Positions 34,780-46,444 are shown, counted from the stretch's first letter. The stretch is 64,000 nt of DNA from Ophiura sarsii (GCA_035610835.1 CM069448.1:27959498-28023497), one strand, 5' to 3'. The notes: generated by a model from the letters alone, not told the origin. Numbers and translations are program-made.

Positions 34780-35725
34780 CCTGGTCTTCCCCAGAGATTG
34801 ATGAAGCAAACTTAGAAATTGAGGACAAGACTTGAACGCAAATGGAGGAAATCAAAATTGAAATTAGATCGTTAGATTTTTATAACTCGGCAACATATTT
34901 ATAACATGATTTATGATGCCAAGGCAATAGACCTTAAACTTCAGCGCAAATCTGCCTGGGTTCGTAAGATCTCAATTACCAAACAATGTCATAACATACA
35001 TGCTATTGCTTCCACGAACTCCGAAAATAGTTCTTGGAACAAAATCAAACCGGCAGTGCAAACATCTCTGAAGGATGAAACCAATAACTACTGGAAATCC
35101 ATAATTGAGCCCCTCTTGAGCCAGGGTGACCTCCCTAAAATATTAGAAAAATGTGAAACAGACTTAACATGGAAATTTATGATTTACTCATTGCCAAAAT
35201 GTGTGTTGACATTTGCTATAAATGCCTGTATGGATTCTCTGCCTTCTTTTACAAACCTAAAACGCTGGGGTAAACGATTTTAGTGACATTTGCCCTCTGT
35301 GTAAAAGCAAAGGTTCCTTATTCTGTTATTGCACATTCTCAATAATTGTCAAAAAATGCTGGATAGATACCTCTGGAGACACAACAACATAATCCGTATT
35401 CTGCTTTCAGTGTTCAGAATTATACAAGAGTGGTAATCTACTTATCTATGCCGACATCAAAAATAACACTGTCGGAGGTGGAACAATTCCACCCAACATA
35501 ATCGCCACCTCCCAAAAACCTGATATTGTGTTATTCTGGCCTACAGACAAGCGGGTTGTTCTGTTTGAATTGTCGGTGGCATTTGAACCCAACATCGAGA
35601 AAGCTCAACGTACCAAAAACGAACGGTACGCATCCCTTGTTACCGACATTGTCGTCTCTTGCACCTTAATCGCTGTCGAAGTAGGATCAAGAACACAACC
35701 GACTCATAAAATCTCAAAACCCCAT
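34780..35725 (+). pseudogene. Decayed non-LTR retrotransposon, post-RT C-terminal region
   Basis: A 125-residue frame (34906-35283) ending NLKRWGKRF is followed, after a 1-nt shift, by CPLCKSKGS and, in another frame, by HILNNC and YLWRHNN. Together they make a C-x2-C...H-x4-C zinc knuckle followed by the WRHNN-type segment found after the reverse transcriptase of some LINEs. A further frame (35528-35761) has PDIVLFWPTDKRVVLFELSV-like sequence and VEVGSR, also typical of that C-terminus. At least two frameshifts are present. The RT core itself was not seen upstream. It ends at a T24 run (35729-35752). Confidence 0.7.
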
Positions 35726-37142
35726 GCCTTTTTTTTTTTTTTTTTTTTTTTTGAGATTTAATTTTTTTTAAAATAATGTTTTATGTTGCAAAATATATGT
35801 ATTAAATGATATTTTCATCTTAATTTGCCAAACTAATCAACTACACTGCCCTGTTATTTACTTGTTCTACATATCCACCCTTTAAAACACTAAGGAGATG
35901 CAAATCCAAGATTCTACCACTATCTGAAGGTTTGTACTACAGGCTGCCAGCTGCCCTATTAAAAACAAAATACATGTATTAGCCCTAACCAGCCAGGCTA
36001 TGTTCGTACGGTGTGGAAACTGGGGGAAGGGGACAAAGTATGATTTTAAACCAAATAATCGCTGTGAAACCCCTTGGAATTGACCCCCAGAACCTCTGAT
36101 CACCGCACCGCGTCCCTAATCACTCGGCTAACCTGGTAACGCTCACCTGGGCAGTGATTTTGTACACACATATCAGCTTGGTTGATGACGTCATCGAATC
36201 ATATGCTATTGAATGCGCGTGGACATTGTTTTTTGCTTTAGTGAATCGGAGTGTAGGAAGGTTAGGGTTTTGAAGAACATTCAAGTGTATTAACATCAAC
36301 TTGTATAGTCTTTTTCTTCTCTAAAAGTGTCCATAGCCACAAAAAAAAAAAAAAAAAAAAAAAAAAAGGTAATCGACCTACCGACCCACTTTTTTCTCTT
36401 GTTTGGGCAAACAAACCTTTTTTTTTAGGCCTAAAGGCAGAATAACTCGCTTGTCCAAAGAACTTCAAACTCCTACCACATTCACTGTTATGAAGAAACA
36501 TATCACAAAATCCGCGATAAGTTCTTCATACTCCATTTTTAATGCCAGATTTGAACCTCAGTGGAACGTTCATGAATTTATCTTGTCTGCTTTCCTTCCC
36601 GCCATGGTATTTATTTTCTTCTTTTTCTGCTTTCTTTCTAGTGTTTAATTATTAGTTGTTTGTCTTTGTCTAATCCCTGCCTGAGATCGGAATGGATCTC
36701 AGTTGTTCCTGGGCATTGTATGTTATCTTCTTTTGTTGTTTAATAAAGATGATCTATATATATAAGAATATTTTCCTCCTCATACAATTTGAATTTAATT
36801 ATTATAAGGCCTAGTCTTAATTACTTACTATATCTTCTAATATTGTAAAATACAAACATGCAATCATAAAACAAGTTGTCCGAACACTGACCCTTGTTTG
36901 CACCTTTTAATTACCATATAGTACGCGTTATTAGAGCAATGTGAAAATACCAATTTGCATCTGCTAGCCTGAAAGCCCGGGCTGAAAGCTCCCCTGCAAT
37001 ATACCCCTCCCCTCCCCCACCAATCAATGTTGCTAGGCCACGGGCTGATGTTTGGCAAGTTGGGTGACTCATCATTGATCAGGGGGAGGGGAAGGGGAAT
37101 GACTTAACATTAGGCCTACTAAGTGTTCGACACTTTTTTCTA
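35726..37142. other. Non-coding: homopolymer runs, tRNA-like segment, probable LINE 3' tail
   Basis: T24 at 35729-35752 and A27 near 36341-36367 bracket non-coding sequence. 36650-36770 (cctgagatcggaatggatct, then aataaagatgatctatata) resembles a LINE 3' untranslated tail. No intact gene. Confidence 0.4.
36065..36145 (-). repeat. tRNA-like SINE head (degraded)
   Basis: On the minus strand GGTTAGCCGAGTGATTAGG resembles an A-box region, and GGGGGTCAATTCC a B-box region, at tRNA-like distance. The cloverleaf is not intact. Confidence 0.4.
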
Positions 37143-37540
37143 ACATTGTGGGTATCTGTAGGGGAATATGGGGCAACTGGTCCGAAATGAAGGATTTGTA
37201 ATTGTATGGGCATACTGCTTTCTTTTGAACAGTACGACTTACTTGACATATATCCTTACCTTCTACATTCCAAGCATTTGAAACTTTAGGGTAATTACAC
37301 ATGTGATATACTCCAGATCTTTGAAGCCACCTCCTTGAGTGACTTATTGAAAATTCACAGATAGTATGGGTTTAGATCATATTTAATGTACTTTATATGA
37401 TTGATAGATATCCAACAGTAAATGTATACATGTAGTAAAGTCTGACATCTTAAGATGCTGAGTGCATATTGCATTTTATTGGTGCTATATCGTAGTCATT
37501 TAGTGTGCTCAGGGACTTTCCGCAATATGATTAAACCATA
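37143..37540. repeat. Dispersed repeat, copy 1 (copy 2 at 41547-41965)
   Basis: About 400 bp (taggggaatatggggcaact to gattaaaccata) matching 41547-41965 with modest divergence. Copy 1 is cut at its right end by the element beginning at 37541; copy 2 continues into other sequence. Confidence 0.85.
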
Positions 37541-37910
37541 CACTCTAAAAAAAGGGTTCCACTTAGAACCTTTTTATGTCCTGTATGTAGAACCCTAAGA
37601 GCTCTTAAGGTTCTATAAAGAACCTTCAACAGTTAGGTAGGCCTAGGGACTTCCTTCATGGGCTCATCACAAAGTTTAAAAGAGTGAAAAACAGTGTTAA
37701 CAACATTTTTTTGGTTTTACATATATAATTATATTTTGGCTAAAGAACCTTAAAAGGTTCTTTACTAGTTTCCCAAAAAGGTTCTTCACTATACTATGTT
37801 CTACAAACCATTTTCTTGGCTTAAGAACCTTTTTTAGATCTACAAAGAACCCATGGGTTATCAGGAAAGAACCCAAAAGGGTTCTTTAACCAGTGAAGAA
37901 CCTTTTAAAT
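37541..37910. mobile_element. MITE-like element built of GGTTCTTTA/TAAAGAACC repeats
   Basis: Begins CACTCTAAAAAAAGGGTTC directly at the TA that ends copy 1 of the flanking repeat. It contains many direct and inverted GGTTCT/AGAACC words and ends near aagaaccttttaaa. It is non-coding. The right boundary is approximate because it abuts another palindrome. Confidence 0.6.
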
Positions 37911-38459
37911 GAAATGAGTCAGAGAATCTATTTTTGGTATCAAATTTCACTAAAAATAGTGATTTTTAAATTTTTGCCCAAAAAAATCAATTGTTTAACC
38001 TAACAAAATCCAACATATCACCAAAATCGTCTTAAGTTATTATCTAGGATCTGGTTTTTTTTGGCTTAAACATTTTTAGTTATGAAAATATTGACCAAGA
38101 AGTGCCAACAATTTATCTCAACATTTAAATTGCTGGCACTTGTTGGTCAATAATGTCGAGGAAAAAAAATGTAAGCCTAAAAAAACCCGATCCTATAATT
38201 GACTTAAGATGATTTTGGTGAAATTTTAAAATTGTTTACCAAAAACTGATTTTGTTAGGTTCACCAAAAATATTAGCGCCAAAAAAGTGATTTTTGGGCA
38301 TGAATGTAATCAACTGCATTTTTAGTGAAATTTGATACTAAAAATGGAATCTCTGACTCATTTTGTTTACAAATAAGTATACTTTTATGTACATCACATT
38401 AATAGTTTAAAAGTTACAGTACTTGATAAATATAGCGCCAAAGAGGGTTGACACTTCCC
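37911..38459. mobile_element. Palindromic TTAA-type MITE, left end missing
   Basis: Arms gagtcagagaatc...atcaaatttcactaaaaat and the inverted atttttagtgaaatttgata...gaatctctgactca meet near 38120 (gtgccaacaa / ttgctggcac). The right end AGGGTTGACACTTCCCT abuts TTAA (38460-38463). The equivalent ~90 bp of left terminus is absent; the GGTTCT element stands there instead. Confidence 0.65.
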
Positions 38460-38463
38460 TTAA

Positions 38464-39314
38464 TAAGGTTTTAAGGCAAAATTACGTTCTTCTTCTAAAT
38501 CAGTCAGTAATTTAAACGTCAAATCAGTGATTTTCAAATAAGATTTGTTCTTTCTTTCTGGATAGTTCTGTCATTTTCAGCATGTGCAATCAATTTCATT
38601 TAAAGTCGTAAAACATCTTGTCAAAAAAGTGTCCCGAGTGAAACATGATTTTTCTGGCGATGAAAATATAAAGAGTGGATGTCAAATATTAAAACTCATG
38701 TTCATCAATCTTTAATTTGTCATTCTTGTTTGACAAACCTTGTATTTGGTCATATGGATCGACATTTGATTGGTCTATTATTATTTCATTAAGACAGGCT
38801 TCAAGTATTGCGCAGTATTAAAGGTTCGGCAATTATGTTATTTACAAATAATTTATTTGCAAAATGACTCAATTTGCGTTATTCCTGAATAGTAACTACA
38901 CGGGATAGTGTTACACAACGGTTTTGGATTGGAAAACAATTCTTCTATCCTATGATGAATTTTTCAAAATGATAAGGTTAACATTTAGTTCCAACGTGTG
39001 ATGAATTTTGATATATTGATCAAAATCCATTTTACATGTTTACATTGAAACCAACGGAGATTACAATATACGGTCAGTCGTGTCCACCGCGTCCACCGTC
39101 GTTTGTGATTGGGTGTGCCTTTAAAAACATGATGTGAATTTACTGCTAGATCTTTTTACTATTTTTGTCAGCAATTAACATAAGGAAAACTGGAGTTAAA
39201 ATGTATAAATGTACGCATGATGCACATATTGCCGTCTCAAAATTGGTATCGGCCCTAATGAATCGAATTAATTCCACTATATGGGCATGATTTATTGCTA
39301 TTAATACTGAATTG
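38464..39314. other. No gene seen
   Basis: AT-rich non-coding sequence with no recognised boundary. Confidence 0.4.
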
Positions 39315-40130
39315 GTGGATGGAGATGTTGAATAGTTGGCATGGCAATACACAGAAGCTTATATATTACCTAAAGATTTCATAATTTCATAATTTATTTC
39401 AAATATGGTTTATACAATAAGCAAAATCAGTTTTATTGTCTTTGATACTGCAAAAAAATAACTACAAAAACAACAACAACAACAACAACAACGACAACAA
39501 AAACAACAATAGCAATAACAACCATTGCTACAACATCATCACCAACAACTATAAAACAGCAACAACAACAACACAAACAAACAACAACAACAACAACAGA
39601 AACAACAACATCAACATCAGCAACATCAAATCAACATCTTGTCTTTTTATCATCATGTCTTACTATTGATTAAAGAAAATCAGATTGGTTGTCGAAACCA
39701 GTGTACAGTAGATGTTGTATAGTTGGTATGGTAATACACAGAAGTTTGTATTGCATTTCATTTCATTTCATTTTTTTTCATTTCATTTTTATTGATAATG
39801 TGTCGTGGCCAAACGGCCAAATTGTACATTATTGACAGATTTAAAAATACATTAAAATACATAAGAAAATAAAAGCCTTTGTTTTTGCCGGGTTCAGAAT
39901 TTGATAATTTCAAAATTTGTTTCAATTGTTGTTTATACAATAGGCAAAATCGGTTTGATTGTCTTTGATCTTTGATTACCCGTAACTGCTTATCTGCTAT
40001 ACTATTACAACAACAAAACAACAACAAGCAATACAATTAATAACAACAACAAAACAGCCACAGCAACAGCAACGTCAGCAATAACAACATCAGAAACAAC
40101 AAAACAACATATTTTCATTTTTTATCATCA
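39315..40130. repeat. Tandemly duplicated segment with (CAA)n microsatellites and a LINE-tail insertion
   Basis: 39315-39660 and 39705-40130 share agttggyatggyaatacaca, gtttatacaata-gcaaaatc and a (CAA)n/(AAC)n tract (39465-39650, 40003-40110). Copy 2 is interrupted by a segment starting (catttcattt)n and containing aaacggccaaattgtac, which read inverted has a GAAAT-repeat 3' tail, as some LINEs have. The Asn-rich frame is a microsatellite artefact. Confidence 0.7.
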
Positions 40131-40308
40131 TTTCTTACCTCAATTTGCACAGACCGCAGTGAAAGACCATAGTGAAAGAAACCATTCGAAGATTTGACTT
40201 GTAAATGTTTTATTAATTATCGCATCACATCATATTTAAACATAAATAATCAATAATGACATAACATATTTCACTTTCATTAATCAAATTCAAATATTAC
40301 AGAGGACC

Positions 40309-40450
40309 CTAAATAAATTCAACGAGTGGGACATAACAGGCGTTTCCTCCCGCGCATTTTGACACCTCATTTGTCACAATTGCACCAACATTGATGAAGC
40401 AGTGGCCATTTGAATAACAAATGATGCAGTTTCCATTGTTGCACTTAACC
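40309..40450 (-). CDS. Terminal exon encoding a six-cysteine module
   Basis: On the minus strand an acceptor (cttttcatgggtatag) precedes an exon starting at 40450. After one nucleotide that completes a split codon it encodes 46 residues beginning VKCNNGNCIIC and ending PLVEFI before a TAG stop (40309-40311). Six cysteines in 36 residues suggest a disulfide-stabilised extracellular domain, which I cannot assign to a family. Incoming phase is 2. A diverged copy lies head-to-head at 41104-41299, and its retained frame supports this one being coding. No upstream exon or signal peptide could be linked. The Crypton gene at 44-46.7 kb would lie in or upstream of its 5' portion. Confidence 0.55.
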
Positions 40451-41103
40451 CTATACCCATGAAAAGAGCGTTAACAAAACAGTAAATCTAAAGTGTTCCT
40501 CTTCTTTTGCTTTCTCCATGAAAAGACAATCATAATCCGAACATCTCACATCATCAATTGTTTCCAACACCTGTATCTACTGGTGTGAGACTCATCCTTT
40601 ACAATGACCAGTATCATTCATGATGTTTGCAACCATCTTTGTAACTCCAAATCGAAGAGCAACTTTCAGTTACAGAAACTCCAGAAACCTTTCAAAGTGG
40701 TACACTTTAGATTTACTGTTTTGTTTACGCACTTTTCATGGGTATAGGGCTAAGTGCATTTGAATAAAAAATGATGCAGTTTCCATTGTTGCACTTAACT
40801 CTATGCCCGTGAAAAGAGCTTAAACAAAACAGTAAATGTACCGCTTCTTTCTCTCAATGAAAAGTTTCTGGAGTTTCTGTAACTGAAGTTGCTCGTCGAT
40901 TTGGAGTAAGAAGGAAGGTTGCACGGACTTACAAACATCATGAATGATCCTGGTCATTGTAAAGGATCAATCTCACACCAGTAGATACAGTGAGGAGTTG
41001 GAAACAATTGACGATGTGAGATGTTCGGATTATGATTGTCTTTTCCCGGAGAGAGAGAAAGAAGAGGTACACTGTTTTGTTTACGCTCTTTTCATGGGTA
41101 TAG
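40451..41103. repeat. Nested inverted duplication of the exon's upstream intron
   Basis: The intron segment upstream of the cysteine-rich exon (gttttgttaacgctcttttc side) recurs four times: at 40451-40480 and 40785-40840 in one orientation and at 40715-40755 and 41070-41103 in the other. Between them 40510-40690 is the inverted copy of 40862-41045. A plus-strand stretch at 40865-40925 reads VSVTEVARRFGVRRKVARTY, which resembles a Tc1-type helix-turn-helix. It is broken by stops soon after, so it may be transposon debris. Confidence 0.65.
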
Positions 41104-41299
41104 GGTTAAGTGCAACAATGGAAACTGCATCATTTTTTATTCAAATGGCCACTGCTTCATTGGTGCTATTGTGATAAATGAGGTGTCAACATTCGCGGGA
41201 GGAACTGCCTGTTCTTTCCCAATTGTTGAATTTGAACCAATCGAAATCTATATTTTCGAACTTCTTTTCCCAGAAGTTTTGGCATATTGGTTTCAGTGA
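41104..41299 (+). CDS. Diverged head-to-head copy of the cysteine-rich exon
   Basis: It follows the same acceptor sequence (catgggtatag) and begins VKCNNGNCII. Compared with 40309-40450 it has lost the third and fifth cysteines (both to Phe), has a 2-residue in-frame deletion, and runs past the old stop for about 20 residues to a TGA at 41297. The open frame is kept despite this divergence. It could be a functional paralogous exon or a young pseudogene; no partner exons were found. Confidence 0.4.
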
Positions 41300-41546
41300 T
41301 ACCTTTGCTTGCTATTCTGTACAGATTTGTGGTACATTTTCTTAATTTTACACAATATTGACCATAATTACACCATACCTCATAGTTATTTTTAGAACCT
41401 GACGATGTTGTCCACGTATGTGGCATTGCTTGTCGTAAAGCTATGTATTTCAGTACAAAACTAGCATCATTTTTAAATTTACATTTGAGCTCCTCCATTG
41501 ACTTAAACTCCCCATTTTGTTATACAAATCGGCATGAGACATACAT

Positions 41547-41965
41547 CAGTAGGGGAATATAGGGCAACTGGTCCGTGGGGCAAGTGGTCCGAAATGAAGG
41601 ATTTTGTAATTGTATGGGCATACTGCTTTCTTTTGAACAGTACGATTTTTGTTGAAACTTGACATATATCCGTACCTTCTACAATCCAAAACATTTGGAG
41701 CTTTAGGGTATTTACACGTGTGATATTCTCCAGATCTTTGCAGCCACCTCCTTGAGTGACTGATTGAAAATTCACAGATAGTATGGGCGATATATGAAGA
41801 TGGGTTTAGATCATGTTTAATGTACTTTATATGATTGACAGATATGCAACAGTAAATATAAACATGCAGTACAGTCGTCTTAAGATGCTAGGTGCATATT
41901 GCATTTGATGGGTGTTATATTGTAGTGTGCTTAGGGACTTTCCGAAATATGATTAAAACCATAGG
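41547..41965. repeat. Dispersed repeat, copy 2 (copy 1 at 37143-37540)
   Basis: Same order and orientation as copy 1. It has an extra gtggggcaagtggtccg block near the start and no GGTTCT element at the right end. Confidence 0.85.
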
Positions 41966-43027
41966 TTGTGGTTGAAATGACCGTAAAATGGCGCACATTG
42001 CTAAGTTGGGACATTGGTGGTTTGGATTTGCGATCAATTTTACCATTTAAAGAATGCTTTATATTTTATTATTTATTATATTTTGAATGGTGTCTGTAAA
42101 GGTATTTGCTATGACGAAATATCATGATTTATGTATTTTATCCACTGCTATTTGTGTATATTAACCGTTGGGTCATTATTGTTATATTGACTAATTTCCC
42201 TTTAACATGAAAAGTTGGCTAAATATCAAGATGGTTTATTATAAGTACTAAATGATGATGTTATGAAGTAATTAACGCACACCTATGACGTCATGACATT
42301 GTTTTCTCACTCCATTATTTTCCAAGAATGGAGAGATAGAACAATAACACGCCATTCGTAAATTTACGAATGGAGAGTTATTGTTAAGAATGGAGAGTTA
42401 TTGTTTAGAGAACAACATCCCTCCATTCGTAAATCGAGAGCCATGGAGAATTGTTTTTCTCTCCTTAGATATCTCTCACCCCTACAGAAATAAATACAAC
42501 AATAATTGATTACAGACACACACACACAGAAGTGAACTCCTTTTTCCAGAATACCATAATTAAATTAATCGTATTTTAGCTCGAAACATTTATTTTATAC
42601 AATACAAATACAATACCATTGCCTTCAAGTCGAAATACCATGAAAATGTATCAACATTCTGTCGTTGCACAATACCATTGCTTTCAAGTCAATATTTTGA
42701 ACATTTGGATATCAAAACTCTCTTTCTTCGTACAATACAATCAAACAACACCATTAATATTAATATTTCTTCATTTATGATCAGTTGAAGTAATTTTCCA
42801 GTAAATAATATTGCGACAAAATCAAATGCACAGTAGGATATGGCACGGGCATAAACCACCAAACTTCATAATCATAAATGATGTTCCCCCTATTTGTATT
42901 TTACAGTTACTGATATAATGATTTAGACTCATTCAATCCTGATCGGGAGGGAATTGATTATTGAAAACAATGCGTTTAATATCAAAGCGTATCTTTAATT
43001 CACTGTACATTTTATCATAGTCGTATA
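41966..43027. other. No gene seen
   Basis: AT-rich. 42345-42460 has repeated inverted ccattcgtaaat / atttacgaatgg words and gagagttattgtt duplicates. No coding sequence recognised. Confidence 0.4.
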
Positions 43028-43328
43028 CACAGAGAATATTAATTCGTCAAAAAAGGGGTCTTATTTGACAAATTAAACATTTGTCATGGAAGGTTCGTCA
43101 GTTAAACAATATATTGTAATGCTAAACAATTATTTTTAATGATAATTTACCAATTAGTAGTATTTTTAATTGAATTTTCAACATAGCAAATATTTTCACG
43201 ACTCATAAACAGTGGCGTAGCTAGGTTTTTTTTCAGGGGGGGCAAGATTTCTAAAATTTTCGTAAAAGGTTGCCCCAAAAAATTTCCAAGTCAGTCACCT
43301 CGTGAATTTCACGTAAGTGTGTGTGTGT

Positions 43329-43372
<44 letters not shown>

Positions 43373-44092
43373 GAAGTCAAAAAATTTCGCACGGACACAA
43401 AGTTTCCCAGTCAAAAAAGCACTATAGTCAACAAATTTTGGCCAATCCTCAGGGTTTTAAGCAGTTTTTTAACAAAAATGCTCATTTATTTTTAAAAACC
43501 AAGCTAAAATGGTCATTTTTAAATGGTTACCCCGCATATAAACACTATATCCAAAGAGAGGGGCGGGGGCACAAAGGGGGGCGGGGGCTCAAAAACGTTC
43601 TGTCAGGGGGGGCAACTGCCCCCCCTGCCCCCCCCTGAGCTACGCCACTGCTCATAAATATTTGATTTTCAATGACAAATGAATGAATGACAAATGAATG
43701 AATGACAAATTAATGACAAATTAAATGACAAATTAAAAGAATATTTTTTAATCAATAATTAGTCATTTAATATGAATGACAAATTAAATGACTAATCTTA
43801 ATTTGTAATTTTATTGATGATAAGTAATTTTAATTTGTAATTTTATTGATGATAAGTAATTTTAATTTGTCATTTAATTTGTCATTCATTCATTCATTAA
43901 AAGTTAAATATATTTCAGTCAAGCAAATGTTTGTTACGGTGAAAATTAACTAGAAACACTCTAAATTGTTCTTTTAGCATCACAAATAAATGTACACCAT
44001 TACAGAATATTTCAAACAAACCTGCCATTTTGGATGACAAGTTTTTAATTTGTCAAATAAGACCCCTTTTTGACGAATTAATATTCTCTGTG
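43028..44092. mobile_element. Inverted-repeat element with ~50-bp TIRs, host of a nested hAT-like MITE
   Basis: 43028-43077 (CACAGAGAATATTAATTCGT onward) is the near-perfect complement of 44043-44092, with one indel. The interior contains an AATGACAAAT repeat in opposite orientations (43665-43760 and 43855-43900) and the nested element at 43210-43650. No TSD is evident and no transposase. It ends 68 bp from the Crypton stop codon. Confidence 0.8.
43210..43650. mobile_element. hAT-like MITE with 43-nt poly(G), nested (8-bp TSD CTCATAAA)
   Basis: Termini CAGTGGCGTAGCTA and (inverted) CAGTGGCGTAGCTC. CTCATAAA lies at 43202-43209 and 43651-43658. G43 occurs at 43329-43371. Removing the 441-bp element and one duplication rejoins the host element. 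No transposase; the Gly/Pro-rich open frame is an artefact. Confidence 0.93.
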
Positions 44093-44160
44093 ATGCTATC
44101 ACATTCTCTTGATTTCATTTCAATATTTTTCATACGTTTTCTAACGTTTTCCAGTTCAAT

Positions 44161-45348
44161 TTATAAATTAAAGTTCAGTGTTAGTGAAATGTGCTTGGTA
44201 GCACCGGGAAGACCTGTATTTTCAATGACACTTGAAACAGACTGATGACGTGCTTGAGTATTATCTTCATCCGGTTCATTACTTACATTACTGCTACCGC
44301 TTGTGCTTGGATTAGCTATAACTGTTAGTCCTTGGACGACGGCATTTACCTTGCGCTTTAAGGTGTCGGTTGTGCGCTTGTAATTCCGGACTGCATTGGA
44401 TCTGTGTCCAGTGACTTCACATATTAATTGTTCATCATAGAGCCTTGATGCAGCAGTAGCGCGTAGAGAATGGTTTGTACGATGTCCAGATAGGCCTCCC
44501 TTTTTGCACAGTTCTGAGACAACCTGGGAAAGCTTGTGTCTGCCAATTGGTGTTGCTGCATACCAGATTGCGCCCTTAGGCTTGGCGAGGGGTCGTAGAT
44601 AAAACCCATTTGGTTTGTTTTCCGGGCAGTGGTACGTGTATTTCTTAAAGAGAGTAACAAGGCAACGTTTTCTGTCTTTCTTATTCTCATATGCATCAAC
44701 TACCTTCGGCTTAATTTTGCGATGCTTCAAACCGCCCTGATTGGTCTTAGAGCAATCCTCTGAGTATCGGAGGAAATTGTTTCCTGTACTGTCTGTTAAG
44801 AGTTCAAGCTGGGGCTCTTTCCATCTTAAACTCCTGTGCTCCTGGCCACCACGCAATGCGAAATTTAACCCAACCATGTAAACCAGGTGTTAAGAAGTTG
44901 GGTAGGATTTGATGATCCAAGGATTTCACTTTTCCATAGCATGTCCTCCTCGTCCACTGTGATAACTTGGGCTTGTTTTGTATGTGCCCCTATACCAGAC
45001 TGGGCACGCTCCTGCATTTTTCTGTCCAGTGTGTTTTTAAGTTCCAGAAAAGCAGGATCATTCAGGAACTTGTAGGCTATTCCCTTCAGTTCGAAATGCA
45101 GCTGGAAACAAATAACCATCTCGTGAAGTGTGTTTCCAGGGTAATGTTCACCATTATGCTTTTTTACCTCACAAAGAAACCTAGATATTGAATAATTCAA
45201 TTCGTCTTTCGTCATATTGTCGAGATGTACATTGATGGAACTTATGTTGAGGGATGGGTTCGATGAAGCTTGTATGTTTCTCTCTTTTTGCCACTGGTTA
45301 AAGAGGTTGACAGCCCAACGGATTTTCCTCTCTGTACTATCAGATAAT
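44161..45348 (-). CDS. Crypton-type tyrosine recombinase (DUF3504-like), exon 2, one frameshift
   Basis: The exon begins after an acceptor (tttatgcag) at 45348 and joins exon 1 in phase (AG|A, Arg). It encodes a helical N-terminal domain (RKIRWAVNLFNQWQ, LHFELKG) ending LLNTWF. A 1-nt shift near 44880 separates this from the C-terminal 238 residues (44877-44164). There the tyrosine recombinase residues are complete: Arg in ALRGGQEHR (residue 9 of that part), H-S-L-R (136-139), G-H (157-158) and the nucleophile Tyr in RNYKRT (166). The family cuts and rejoins DNA via a covalent Tyr intermediate; domesticated animal relatives include ZMYM2-type proteins. The frameshift, just before the first catalytic Arg, may be a real lesion or a sequence error. 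The stop is TAA at 44161-44163. Confidence 0.85.
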
Positions 45349-46444
45349 CTGCATAAACGAAAAAAACACAGGAAATAACTGTAACTATATAGCACCAAGA
45401 AAATGTTCTTACAATAACAAGAAACTGAAACGCAAGTAGTGTAAATAGTACGACAAAATATATTTAGGTGGTGTCTTTGTGTGGAAAGATAATTATGAAA
45501 ATATATATGAAGAGCTATGTTCCAAAAGGGATCAACTCCATATAAGTGAAATTAAGGATGTTGCACTTCTTTGATTATGCTAATTTTCTGCCATATGAAA
45601 GATAGGCTACTATTATAATACGTGTAAGCTTAAAAATGGTTTGATTTCATTTGTTTAATTTTCACCGTATTTCTTATGTCATTCTTTATTTTCGGAAACT
45701 AGTGGAGTTGATCCCTTTTGGAACATAAATGTTCGACCAATTTGTAAAAAAACCACTTGACTAAACAATCGTTATTTTCAATTGAGGAACACCTGAAAGA
45801 CATTATCAAATCACATTGAAAACAGAAATCCGAATTCAAATACCTTTTTTTAAAGTATGACATTTTGTTTTTTCTTGAAAAAAAACTGAAAACTTTGACA
45901 ATTTGGCACATTTTTGAAATAAAAACACTTCTGTTTGTGTGTAATTTTATTAACAATTATCCCATACATTTAACGTTTTCCTCATTGCATTTCATTAAGG
46001 ACATTCTTATCGATGTTTTACCATGATAAAAGAACCATATTTCTACCATTTTGGCTTACTAAATAGTGAATTATATTCAAATTTCCGGAAATTACCGGAC
46101 ATTTCCTGAAATTAGATCAAAGTGTAACATATGTATTTCGGAACTCTCTTTCATGTTCTGCACCTAACTCAATTTCGACAAAAGGTGGAGTTAATCCCTT
46201 TGCTTTTGGAATAGAGCTTTTCATATTTTGTGTTCATTTTCATTTAGCGGTTTCTTTCCAAAACATGCCTCGTTTGTGATTTATCATGTTTATTGTCATG
46301 ATCTTAATATGATTTTACAACATGTTGATTCGTTATCGTACAAACCGTCTTTATAGAAGACCATCACCCTTACAAATTGACTAAAGAGAGCAAGTGAATA
46401 TTGTCAGATTTATAATAGTATTCTAAAATAAATTAATAATGTAC
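45349..46444 (-). other. Intron of the Crypton-type gene
   Basis: GT at 46444-46443 and AG at 45350-45349 with a T-rich run before the acceptor. It is AT-rich; an 85-codon frame inside it (45699-45956) has no recognised content. Confidence 0.65.

Noticed and set aside
39436..39669. Poly-Asn protein
   Set aside because: It is a (CAA)n/(AAC)n microsatellite frame without any non-repeat coding context.
43438..43638. 66-codon frame within the poly(G) element
   Set aside because: It lies wholly inside a hAT-like MITE and ends in a poly-Gly/Pro translation of the terminus.
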